Of a stretch of DNA of 50,214 nt, positions 14,915 to 23,008 are shown piece after piece. Source of the stretch: JABDKJ01 sp039028335 (GTDB lineage Bacteria; Bacteroidota; Bacteroidia; Flavobacteriales_D; JABDKJ01). A model generated the notes under the pieces. That model searched no databases. It saw only the letters and a program-made list of their open reading frames with translations, and had not been told where the DNA came from. The stretch is from positions 1-50,214 of the forward strand of contig JBCCIF010000011.1 of the NCBI GenBank assembly GCA_039028335.1. Direction: 5' to 3'. Within the stretch, counting starts at the first letter, position 1. Each line of letters begins with the position of its first letter. A program made the translations under genes and the position numbers.

Positions 14915-16133
14915 CCTCGACAAATGGCTTGAAATATTGAATGGAATGGTTCAAAATCCTTTTCGGACCTTTCTGACAATGAATGCCATCGGTATAGGGA
15001 TTTTCATTTTGGTGATTCTACAAGGTCTCGGTGGTGGTTTGCAAAATGGCGCCAATTCAAGTTTTGACGATGCAACCAATACTATTTGGACAGGGGCAGG
15101 AAGAACTTCTGTTGCTTATGGCGGATATCAACCCAATAGGAGGATCCAATTGAAAATGCCCGATTACGAATTCGCCAAAGAAGAACAGGCCAAAACGGCA
15201 GTGGGAACTGCCCGATTACAATTCTGGGGGCAACAGATAAAATACAAAGATCAAGTATCCAATTTTTCAGTGCGTTGTGTCCATCCCGGTCATCAGCAAA
15301 CTGAAATGACGGAAATCACTTCAGGCAGATACATCAGTGAAGGCGATTTGACCGAAACGAGGAAAGTGGCCGTAATCGGTAATACCGTTGTCGAAGAGCT
15401 CTTTGAAAATGAAGATCCCATAGGCAAAATGATCAGCGTGATGGGTGTCAATCATTTTGTAGTTGGAACCTTCGATGATCCCAATAGCCGCTGGGAGAAC
15501 AGAGTGGTGTACACGCCCATTACAACAGGTATGCGTTTGTTTGGAGGTGGGACAGACCATATTTATAATTTTATTGTATCGACAGACGAAAAGGTCTTGG
15601 ACGAAAGTGAGGCTTTGGCTGAAGAAATTGACCGTAATTTAAAATCAAAATACAAAGTTCACCCTACAGATGACAGAGGAATAGAAGTGAGTAATAATAA
15701 CGCAGAATGGCAGATGTTCCAGAACATGTTTTTGGGCATCAAAATTTTCATGTTCATTTTAGGCTTCTTTACCTTATTGGCAGGCGTCATAGGTGTTTCG
15801 ACCGTGATGTCAATTGTTGTGCAAGACAGAACGAAAGAAATTGGCGTGAGAAAAGCGGTCGGTGCTTCACCTTGGTCAATTATTTCAATGATCATTCAAG
15901 AGTCCTTCTTTATCACCTTTCTTTCGGGTTTAATCGGCTTTGTCTTTGCATACGGTGTTTTGTATGGGGTAAGCATTTTCGTAGAGCATGATTACTTTAA
16001 GGATCCCAGTGTAAATCTAGAAATTTGTCTACTCGCTCTGATTGTTTTGATTATATCTGGAATTGTTTCCGGTCTTATTCCTGCATTTCGAGCTGCAAAG
16101 ATTAAACCGGTTGAGGCTTTAAAAGATGAATAG
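14907..16133 (+). CDS. ABC transporter permease, MacB/FtsX type (first)
   Basis: A 408-residue permease from ATG 14907. It has an N-terminal span (about 21-42), a periplasmic MacB core domain (about 45-260) and three C-terminal spans around 275-300, 330-360 and 370-395. The intracellular coupling segment DRTKEIGVRKAVGASPWSI is the typical FtsX-family signature. It partners the preceding ATPase and the next permease, giving a heterodimer. Overlaps of eight bases with both neighbours show translational coupling. The substrate is unknown. Confidence 0.92.
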   Translation: MFNLDKWLEILNGMVQNPFRTFLTMNAIGIGIFILVILQGLGGGLQNGANSSFDDATNTIWTGAGRTSVAYGGYQPNRRIQLKMPDYEFAKEEQAKTAVGTARLQFWGQQIKYKDQVSNFSVRCVHPGHQQTEMTEITSGRYISEGDLTETRKVAVIGNTVVEELFENEDPIGKMISVMGVNHFVVGTFDDPNSRWENRVVYTPITTGMRLFGGGTDHIYNFIVSTDEKVLDESEALAEEIDRNLKSKYKVHPTDDRGIEVSNNNAEWQMFQNMFLGIKIFMFILGFFTLLAGVIGVSTVMSIVVQDRTKEIGVRKAVGASPWSIISMIIQESFFITFLSGLIGFVFAYGVLYGVSIFVEHDYFKDPSVNLEICLLALIVLIISGIVSGLIPAFRAAKIKPVEALKDE

Positions 16134-17385
16134 GGATAGCTGGAACGAAATACTGCAAATCATCTTGCGCAAGCCAATGCGTTCGGTATTGGCGGGAATT
16201 GGTGTGGCTTGGGGAATCATGATGGTTTTGTTGATGATCGCAGCAAATAATGGCCTCAAGAATGGGATTACAGAGGAAATGAACGACACGGCCAAGAACT
16301 CAATGTTCCTTTGGGGGCAGACCGCCAGTAAACCTTATAAGGGACAAAAGGCTCCGCGATATATTCAACTCAAGAATGCCGACATGGATTACTTGCGTGA
16401 AAATGTTCCACAAATGGGCGTTCTATCCCCAAGGAATCAATTGGGAGGCTGGCAAGGATCGAATAATGTCGTTCGAAAAACCAAAACAGGGGCCTTTGAT
16501 GTCTATGGCGATTACCCGGATTATCAAAAAGTACGCCCAGTTGATATTGTACAGGGAAGATATCTGAATCAAGGAGATATTGACCAGAAGAGAAAAGTCT
16601 GTGTCATTGGAAAAAGAGTCTATGATTTACTTTTTGAACAGAATGAAGAAGCTTTAGGAGATTACATCACCATAAGTGGCGTGAATTTCAAAGTCGTTGG
16701 CATGTTTGATTCTTTTAAGGATGGTGAGGATGCGCAGGAAGAATTGCACAGTATCTATACACCATTTACCACCTTTCAACGCGCCTTCAACACAGGGGAT
16801 CGGGTTGGTTGGATTTCTTGTTTGTCTGCAGATGGATACAGTGTAGATGAGATGGAAGAAGCCGTTATCAAAGCACTTCAAGATGTTAAAAAGATACATC
16901 CCGATGACAAAAGGGCATTTGGTCATTTCTCTATGGCAAGGCGGATGCAAGAAGTCAATGAAGTCTTTTCAGCGATGGATATTGTAGGTTATGCGATGGG
17001 CGGATTAAGTGTGTATGGGGGAATGATCGTTATCGTCATCATTATGTTGATCAATGTAAATGACAGAGTAAGGGAATTCGGTGTCCGGAGATCCCTTGGA
17101 GCAACGCCTTGGAAAATTATTAATCAAGTTGTGAAAGAAACCACTTTGCTCACGATCCTTTCAGGACTCATTGGTTTGATCTTGGGTGTGGCCCTTGTAG
17201 AAGGTGTGCGTATTGCTCTTGGAGGCGAAACCCAGGGAGGAACCTTCAAAAACCCAGAAGTGAGCTTAGAATTGGTTGTAGCGACCATTATAATAATGAT
17301 AATTGTTGGCATCATTGCCGGATTTATTCCTGCTTTGCGTGCTGTATTGATAAAACCCGTTGATGCTCTTCGGAGCGGTAAGTAA
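16126..17385 (+). CDS. ABC transporter permease, MacB/FtsX type (second)
   Basis: A 419-residue paralogue of the preceding permease with the same plan: N-terminal span (about 17-38), periplasmic domain (about 45-275), three C-terminal spans (about 285-310, 335-365, 380-405) and the coupling motif VREFGVRRSLGATPWKII. The two permeases are related but not identical and probably form a heterodimer with an ATPase dimer. It overlaps the first permease by eight bases and is followed by the adaptor gene after a five-base gap. Confidence 0.92.
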   Translation: MNRDSWNEILQIILRKPMRSVLAGIGVAWGIMMVLLMIAANNGLKNGITEEMNDTAKNSMFLWGQTASKPYKGQKAPRYIQLKNADMDYLRENVPQMGVLSPRNQLGGWQGSNNVVRKTKTGAFDVYGDYPDYQKVRPVDIVQGRYLNQGDIDQKRKVCVIGKRVYDLLFEQNEEALGDYITISGVNFKVVGMFDSFKDGEDAQEELHSIYTPFTTFQRAFNTGDRVGWISCLSADGYSVDEMEEAVIKALQDVKKIHPDDKRAFGHFSMARRMQEVNEVFSAMDIVGYAMGGLSVYGGMIVIVIIMLINVNDRVREFGVRRSLGATPWKIINQVVKETTLLTILSGLIGLILGVALVEGVRIALGGETQGGTFKNPEVSLELVVATIIIMIIVGIIAGFIPALRAVLIKPVDALRSGK

Positions 17386-17390
17386 GAGTT

Positions 17391-18497
17391 ATGAGTAAAG
17401 GAAAATTAATACTTGTATTGTTGGTGATATTTGCCATTCTGGGCTCGGCAGCCTATGCTGTTTTTCACCTTTATCAAAAGGAAAACGAAGATCCCCTGAA
17501 GTATAAGGCTGAAAAGGCATCGGTTGAGACCGTCATTCTAAAGTCTGTGGCAACAGGGTCTGTACAACCGCGAAAGGAGATTCAAATAAAGCCGCAAATT
17601 TCCGGGATTGTAACGGAATTGCTGAAAGAAGCAGGAGAACAGGTAAATGCAGGAGATGTCATCGCCAAAGTGAAAGTCATTCCTGACATGGTTAGTCTGA
17701 ACAATGCAGAAAACAGGGTCAATAGAGCAAAAATCTCCATGGACAATGTTCAACAGGACTATGATCGTAACAAAATTCTATTGGATCAAAAGGTCATTGC
17801 TCCTGCGGATATTTTGCCTTTCGAGCTCAATTTGAGACAGGCCAAAGAAGAATTGGAAGCTGCCGAAGACAATCTTCAAATCATCAAGAAGGGGGTGGCC
17901 AAGCGTTCCGGTTCGGCAACAAATACCTTGGTCAAGTCGACCATAGGTGGCATGATTCTAGAAGTGCCTATAGAAGAGGGGAATTCCGTTATTGAAGCCA
18001 ATAACTTCAATGATGGAACAACCATCGCTTCAATTGCAAATATGAAAGACTTGATATTCCTAGGGAAGATAGACGAGTCTGAAGTTGAGAAATTAAAGCC
18101 GGGAATGGATCTAATCGTGAAGATAGCAGCCATTGAAGAACGCACCTTTAATGCCAAGCTGGAATACATTGCACCCAAAGGAATAGAAGAAAATGGGGCC
18201 ATTCAATTTGAAATTAAGGCGGCCTTAACCATGGATGAGGGAGAGTTTATCCGAGCAGGCTATTCGGCCAATGCTGATGTGGTTTTGGACAAAAGAGAGT
18301 CTGTATTGTGCATTTCTGAAGCTTTGGTCCAGTATGACAAAGACAAAAAGACCTTTGTTGAGGTCAAAGTCGGAGACAATCAATGGGAACGAAGAGATGT
18401 TGAATTGGGCTTGAGTGATGGTCTTATTGTAGAAGTTCTAGGAGGCGTTTCTGAAAGTGATGAGTTGAAACTTTGGAATCAACCGATTAAAGAATGA
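17391..18497 (+). CDS. HlyD/MacA-type periplasmic adaptor protein
   Basis: The membrane fusion protein of the exporter. The 368 residues have an N-terminal anchor span (about 5-26), a lipoyl-like half (VTGSVQPRKEIQIKPQISG region, about 47-88), an alpha-helical hairpin (about 95-165), a second lipoyl half and a beta-barrel domain (about 170-285), and a membrane-proximal domain to the end. This order is the MacA/AcrA plan. It would join the inner membrane pump to a TolC-like channel encoded elsewhere. Its stop overlaps the start of the next gene, the binding lipoprotein, in an ATGA arrangement. Confidence 0.91.
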   Translation: MSKGKLILVLLVIFAILGSAAYAVFHLYQKENEDPLKYKAEKASVETVILKSVATGSVQPRKEIQIKPQISGIVTELLKEAGEQVNAGDVIAKVKVIPDMVSLNNAENRVNRAKISMDNVQQDYDRNKILLDQKVIAPADILPFELNLRQAKEELEAAEDNLQIIKKGVAKRSGSATNTLVKSTIGGMILEVPIEEGNSVIEANNFNDGTTIASIANMKDLIFLGKIDESEVEKLKPGMDLIVKIAAIEERTFNAKLEYIAPKGIEENGAIQFEIKAALTMDEGEFIRAGYSANADVVLDKRESVLCISEALVQYDKDKKTFVEVKVGDNQWERRDVELGLSDGLIVEVLGGVSESDELKLWNQPIKE

Positions 18498-19597
18498 TTC
18501 GCTTTTCTTCTTTTATCCTCATTTTTTTCATCGCCTGTTCTTCTCCAGAAAAGACGGAGAACAAAAGTGAAGAGCCCACCCATTTTGTTGAGATTCACAA
18601 CGATTACGCGAAAGGTTTTAAAATTTTGCAATATCCTGACTATAAAGTCTTTAAAGTATTTGATTTAAATCAGGGTTTTAGTGAGATTCACCGATTTCAA
18701 GTAGGTGGGGAGGCCAAAGAAAAGCACCATTTTGAAGCCTATCCAAAAACCGTAGCCTGCAATTCTACCACTCAAACCTCTTATCTGGCCAAACTCGATT
18801 TAGCCAATCAATTGATCGCTACATCTTGGCCCGAGTTGATCATGAATCAGGATGTGAAGAAACAAATAGAAAAAGGTGAATGCCAGAGCTTAGGGGCGAA
18901 TGGTGAAATAGATTTGGAAATTGCCCTTTCCCTGGATCCCGATATCTTAATGGTTTATCCTTACGAGAACCTCAGTTTCGAGCGCTATGAACAAGCAGGA
19001 TTGGATTTGGTCTATACGACTACATATCAAGAAGAGCATCCTCTGGCCAAAGCTGAATGGATACGCTTTTTTGGTCATCTTTTCGGAGAAGAAGAGAAAG
19101 CAGATAGTATTTTCAAAACGATTGAAGGTGACTATACGCTTTATCAGGGTACGGCTTCGTTTTTCTCGGAAAAGCCCAAGGTCTTTACCGGTTCATTTCT
19201 CAATGGGCAATGGTATGCACCGGGAGCCAATTCATCTGCTGTGCAATCAATCAAAGATGCTGGTGCGGAATATGTTTTTGAGGATATCGGACAAAAAGGC
19301 AATGTCCAGCTGGACTTTGAAGTGATGCTGGAAAAATGCGCAGAGGCCGACTTCTATGGAAAATTAGTAAGTGATATTTTGGAGGTGCAAAATATTGAAC
19401 AACAGGAAGAAAGGCTGTCTCATTTAAAGTCAATTCAAGAAGGAGGGGTATTCTACTGCAATACTTCTGAAAGCGATTATTTTGGCGATGCCTTGCTCGA
19501 ACCCCATGAAATTTTGGCCGATTTGATTTCGATTTTCCATCCCGAGGTAAAGCGTGAAGAATTCAAGTATTTTAAGCCTATATCAATTGAAAATTAG
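18494..19597 (+). CDS. Iron-complex/cobalamin-type ABC substrate-binding lipoprotein
   Basis: A class III binding protein (FecB/FepB/BtuF fold) for an importer. Residues 1-15 are a lipoprotein signal with lipobox FFIACSS (Cys15). The first lobe has the pattern SLGANGEIDLEIALSLDPDILMVYP and the second WYAPGANSSAVQSIKDAGAEYVF, both typical of this COG0614 family in Bacteroidota. The ATGA overlap with the adaptor gene ties it to the exporter operon, while its expected partners, the FecCD permease and the FecE ATPase, begin 1.1 kb downstream after two unrelated small genes. The ligand (siderophore, haem or cobalamin) cannot be decided from the sequence. Confidence 0.9.
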   Translation: MIRFSSFILIFFIACSSPEKTENKSEEPTHFVEIHNDYAKGFKILQYPDYKVFKVFDLNQGFSEIHRFQVGGEAKEKHHFEAYPKTVACNSTTQTSYLAKLDLANQLIATSWPELIMNQDVKKQIEKGECQSLGANGEIDLEIALSLDPDILMVYPYENLSFERYEQAGLDLVYTTTYQEEHPLAKAEWIRFFGHLFGEEEKADSIFKTIEGDYTLYQGTASFFSEKPKVFTGSFLNGQWYAPGANSSAVQSIKDAGAEYVFEDIGQKGNVQLDFEVMLEKCAEADFYGKLVSDILEVQNIEQQEERLSHLKSIQEGGVFYCNTSESDYFGDALLEPHEILADLISIFHPEVKREEFKYFKPISIEN

Positions 19598-20075
19598 ACC
19601 GATTTTCATACTTTTTTTCCTTAGCATAAGTTGCTTCTCAAATACAAATTATCCCAATGGGATATCTCAGAACATTTCAGAATCTAAGAAAAATGGTTTA
19701 TTCATTTGCGAGTATGAGTTATTAAAGTCTTCAACATATCTTGAAGATTCTTTAAGAATTAACTTTAAAAGCATTTGGCTCGAAAGGGCTTACAAAATAA
19801 CGCGTGATGGTCACTGGGACATGTTTTATGGAAATCAATTAGTTATTAATATTGACAATAAAGTACCATTTTTGTCTTCTTCATCTGTCAATATAGGAGA
19901 TTCAAGTTGCAGGATACGAGGATCATACAACAGGAATCAATGTGTTTCTTCTTCTCCTTGCATAAATAACGATACGATTTGCATGGACATTTCTAAAGAA
20001 TCAAATATAAATTATGATCTGAGTAATGATATTCTTTCTTTAGATCATATAATTTTTGTAAAGAAGCCCGAATAA
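19587..20075 (+). CDS. Small hypothetical lipoprotein in the importer operon
   Basis: I do not recognise the family. From TTG 19587 (162 aa) the protein begins with a signal peptide and lipobox (FLSISCF, Cys17). A GTG at 19554 would add 11 residues with no signal character, so the TTG is preferred; no ATG is available. The mature part is rich in Ser, Asn and Tyr and has five to six further cysteines, including a CISSSPC-like pair region (around 115-130) that could form disulphides. It overlaps the end of the binding-lipoprotein gene by 11 bases. It sits where the permease gene would be expected, so it may be a late insertion. Confidence 0.6.
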   Translation: MKIRPIFILFFLSISCFSNTNYPNGISQNISESKKNGLFICEYELLKSSTYLEDSLRINFKSIWLERAYKITRDGHWDMFYGNQLVINIDNKVPFLSSSSVNIGDSSCRIRGSYNRNQCVSSSPCINNDTICMDISKESNINYDLSNDILSLDHIIFVKKPE

Positions 20076-20184
20076 GAAATCAATATTTATTCTTGCCAAA
20101 TTCAGAATGAAGCATTAATTATTGACTATTGTAGATTATTCGATGCTCAGAACTCAAGAGATTTGACTTTTTTTGGTGCTATGC

Positions 20185-20604
20185 CTACCAGCTTATTGTT
20201 TGTACCATATTCTTGGTTTTATTGCTAATTGAATGTACTCTTCTTTGTTCACTATAATAATAGTTCACTTCATAGCTATAAGCAGTTATTTCATGAATTC
20301 CGTGCGTTAGTTTCAGACTGTCTGGAGTTTTCACAAAGAAAGAAATGTTTACTGCCGTAATTCGTCCAGGTAGATCAAGCGAATAATTTCCTTCGTTGTC
20401 CGAAATAGTATGAATACTTTTCCACGGCCTATAATATGCGTCAATGTATTCTTGGTAATTTACCTTAATTTCCATTCCTGATACCCTATTTCCATTTTCT
20501 TGACTTACGGAGCCGTTGATCTGAATATCTTTTTTTGAAATAACACTATTACAGGAACAGATTAGAAATAGTATAAAAGTTGCTCTGAAAATTTGCTTTC
20601 TCAT
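20185..20604 (-). CDS. Lipoprotein with carboxypeptidase-regulatory-like domain
   Basis: From ATG 20604 the 139-residue protein has a lipoprotein signal (FLICSCNS, Cys near residue 18) and then one Ig-like fold of the carboxypeptidase-regulatory type: INGSVSQENGNRVSGMEI, then TISDNEGNYSLDLPGR. Such domains occur alone or at the front of TonB receptors in Bacteroidota. An ATG at 20640 gives 12 extra residues without benefit. It is the only minus-strand gene within the 14.2-26.4 kb plus-strand run and lies between the binding-protein gene and the permease gene of the importer. Function unknown. Confidence 0.65.
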   Translation of the reverse strand: MRKQIFRATFILFLICSCNSVISKKDIQINGSVSQENGNRVSGMEIKVNYQEYIDAYYRPWKSIHTISDNEGNYSLDLPGRITAVNISFFVKTPDSLKLTHGIHEITAYSYEVNYYYSEQRRVHSISNKTKNMVQTISW

Positions 20605-20708
20605 TTCTGCAGAAAAATAAGTATTTGTAGAGAACTTCATTTATAAGAATAAAATGAGGGGTTTACTTCATTTTTGATTTTGATGGATATTTTGATTTTA
20701 ATTGCAGC

Positions 20709-21665
20709 GTGAAATGGATATTTCTGATCATCGCTTCGTTAACCTTATTCGCAGCTAACCTCGCCATCGGTTCTGTGGAATTAAGCTTTGAGGATGTTTT
20801 AGTCGAGCAAAAAAACAGCATATTTGCTATTCGCTTGGAAGAATCCATCATCGCTTTGCTAGCGGGTGCAGCGCTTTCTATCGGTGGTTTATTTATGCAA
20901 ACCTTGTTTCGTAATCCCTTGGCCGGCCCCTCTGTTTTGGGCATTAGTTCTGGAGCCAGTTTAGCTGTGGCCATTGCAATGCTGAGCATGGGGGGAATTT
21001 CAGCCCTTTTCTTGCCCTTTTATGCCATACTGGGTTCTGCTTTGTTCTTATTTGTTTTGTTGGCCATTGCCCTTCGTGTGCGTCAGAATGTGACGCTCTT
21101 GATTGTGGGATTATTGCTGGGCTATGGAGTGTCAGCGGGAATAGGACTATTGGAAGTCTTTTCTCCGTCAGAAAGCTTGAAAAAATACGTTTTGTGGGGC
21201 ATGGGCTCTTTTTTCCCTGTTGCCAAGTCTACTTATTGGATGATGGCACTACTCGTTCTTCCTGTGCTCTGTCTTTCCTTTTTTCTCCTAAAACCCCTTG
21301 ATGCCTTGTTATTAGGGGAAGAGCATGCGCAGAGTTTGGGTGTAAACACCCAAAAAACGCGCCTGTGGGTGATTGTCGTTACCGCTTGGCTGACAGGCGT
21401 AGTAACCGCTTTTTGTGGTCCCATTGCATTTTTGGGTTTAATGGTGCCCCACTTGGCGCGTATCCTTTTCAAGGCCTCTGCGCATCGCATACTGATTCCA
21501 GGGGTTATCCTCATGGGGGCAACGCTCGCACTTTTAGCGAATCTCATTGCAAAAATGCCGGGATTTATAGAACGAGTCCCCGTCAATATAATCACATCCA
21601 TACTCGGTATTCCCGTGATTATTTGGATAATTTTGGAAAATAGAAAAGCCAAAATCATTTCGTGA
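20709..21665 (+). CDS. FecCD-family ABC importer permease
   Basis: The membrane channel of an iron-complex or cobalamin importer (BtuC/FecD/FhuB family). The 318 residues have about nine to ten spans. Family motifs include AGAALSIGGLFMQTLFRNPLAG (split here as AGAALSIGGLFMQ and LFRNPLAGPSVLG) and the coupling region FCGPIAFLGLMVPHLAR. The start is GTG 20709; the family start fits and no ATG is near. Its stop overlaps the ATPase start (GTGA). It belongs with the binding lipoprotein at 18494 and the ATPase at 21662, although two small genes separate it from the former. Confidence 0.94.
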   Translation: MKWIFLIIASLTLFAANLAIGSVELSFEDVLVEQKNSIFAIRLEESIIALLAGAALSIGGLFMQTLFRNPLAGPSVLGISSGASLAVAIAMLSMGGISALFLPFYAILGSALFLFVLLAIALRVRQNVTLLIVGLLLGYGVSAGIGLLEVFSPSESLKKYVLWGMGSFFPVAKSTYWMMALLVLPVLCLSFFLLKPLDALLLGEEHAQSLGVNTQKTRLWVIVVTAWLTGVVTAFCGPIAFLGLMVPHLARILFKASAHRILIPGVILMGATLALLANLIAKMPGFIERVPVNIITSILGIPVIIWIILENRKAKIIS

Positions 21666-22429
21666 TTTTTCAAGCCCAACATATCGAAGTAGGTTATGAT
21701 AAAAAGAGCGTGCTCAAAGCAGAACATCTGCAAATTGAGGCGGGCAATTTTTATTTTCTATTAGGTAAAAACGGTTCGGGAAAAAGCACCTTATTGCGCA
21801 GCCTAATCGGAATTCAGAAAATATTAACTGGTGATGTAGAACTCAATGGAAATGCCTTGAATCGATTTTCAAGAGCAGAACTGAGTAAACGCATTTGTTT
21901 TGTTCAAAGTCAAAATGCGGGTATTGATTACCTCTCGGTTTTTGATTATGTTGCCTTTGGGCGCATGCCCTATACCGGATATTTAGGGAAGTTAAGTACT
22001 GCCGACTTCGAAAAAGTGGATCAAGCCATCGAGCTATTGGGAATTCAGAACCTTAAAGAGCGAATGATTACCGAATTGAGTGATGGCGAATTCAGGAAAT
22101 GCACCTTGGCGCAGGCTTTTTGTCAGGAAACAGATATCTTATTTGTCGATGAACCTACTGCTCATTTGGACATAGCGGCAAAATCTGAACTCTTTCACTT
22201 GTTGAAGAAAATGAGTGTTGAAAAGGGAAGGGCAATTGTTGTTGCCAGCCATGAAGTGCAATCGGCATTGATTCATGCAGATGAAATTTGGCTGATCGAT
22301 CAAGCTGAAGTTCAAATCGGCTCCGCAAAGGCGCTTTTGGAAAACGGTGCGATAGATCGTGTTTTTGGAAATGAACATGTATCTTTCAAGGACTTTCTCC
22401 ATCAATTAAAAAGTATGAAAATTGTTTAG
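21662..22429 (+). CDS. FecE/BtuD-type ABC importer ATPase
   Basis: The ATPase that drives the FecCD-type permease. Walker A GKNGSGKST (35-43), Q-loop around Gln82, signature LSDGE (139-143), Walker B ILFVDEP (159-165) and switch His in VASHEVQ are visible. The signature has Asp where most members have Gly (LSGGE), an uncommon but known variant. The start is GTG 21662, overlapping the permease stop. The downstream gene overlaps by eight bases, so the three genes are coupled. Confidence 0.93.
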   Translation: MIFQAQHIEVGYDKKSVLKAEHLQIEAGNFYFLLGKNGSGKSTLLRSLIGIQKILTGDVELNGNALNRFSRAELSKRICFVQSQNAGIDYLSVFDYVAFGRMPYTGYLGKLSTADFEKVDQAIELLGIQNLKERMITELSDGEFRKCTLAQAFCQETDILFVDEPTAHLDIAAKSELFHLLKKMSVEKGRAIVVASHEVQSALIHADEIWLIDQAEVQIGSAKALLENGAIDRVFGNEHVSFKDFLHQLKSMKIV

Positions 22430-22880
22430 AATACTAATCTATAGTTTTTTCGTGCTGTTCTTTTCAGCCTGCACGTTCTCAAAAATGACGAGTCTCGGTT
22501 GGATAGTCGGTACTTGGAAATCGACCAATTATCAAGAAAATCAAGGTGAAATATGGAAAGCCAGTGCAGATGGTTATTTGGGAAGGGCTTGGTCCGTGCA
22601 AGCGGGAGACACCATTTGGTCAGAAAGTATGCGGATATTGGACAAAGGAGATTCACTGGTCTTGGAAGTTATTCATCCCCAGGCAACTTCGGGAGAACCC
22701 GTTTATTTCAAAGAGCTATACACCAGTTCGCAGAAGTTTACTTTTGAGAAACGTGACTATGACTGGCCACATTTCATTTCTTATTGGGTAGAAGACGATC
22801 TTATGAAAGCTCATGTTGGCTCCTATGAGCAGCATGGGGGAGACTTGTATTTTGAATGGCGAAAAGTACAGGATTTATAA
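22422..22880 (+). CDS. DUF6265-like small lipoprotein
   Basis: A 152-residue lipoprotein (lipobox FFSACTF, Cys17). The mature part starts LGWIVGTWKS and goes on with GEIWKASADGYLGRAW, a pattern I know from small beta-barrel domains named DUF6265 in Bacteroidota, often lipocalin-like. The only start is TTG 22422, inside the end of the importer ATPase gene. Position suggests translation with the importer. It may bind a small hydrophobic ligand, but this is inference. Confidence 0.75.
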   Translation: MFRILIYSFFVLFFSACTFSKMTSLGWIVGTWKSTNYQENQGEIWKASADGYLGRAWSVQAGDTIWSESMRILDKGDSLVLEVIHPQATSGEPVYFKELYTSSQKFTFEKRDYDWPHFISYWVEDDLMKAHVGSYEQHGGDLYFEWRKVQDL

Positions 22881-22972
22881 GGCCTAGACCATAAATTTGC
22901 CCTAATCGGAAAAAGCTTCTACGGCAAACGCTAACTATCCATGTTTTTTCGATGAAAAATGCTCTAATTGCA

Positions 22973-23004
22973 TTTGCAACCAGTCCTATAATCCCCTAAA
23001 TTTA
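22973..23004 (+). promoter_or_regulatory. Promoter of the sugar-dehydrogenase-like gene
   Basis: TTTG (22973-22976), 20 bases, then TAAATTTA (22997-23004), a near match to TAnnTTTG. The ATG at 23009 is only four bases beyond, so the transcript would be nearly leaderless. Confidence 0.45.
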
Positions 23005-23008
23005 CGGG

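Noticed and set aside
20089..20125. Weak inverted repeat after the small lipoprotein gene
   Set aside because: Five-base arms and no T-run; not enough for a terminator.
21233..21733. 166-codon minus-strand frame opposite the FecCD-type permease
   Set aside because: Long, but fully antisense to a permease with clear motifs; such long shadow frames arise from codon bias in membrane proteins.
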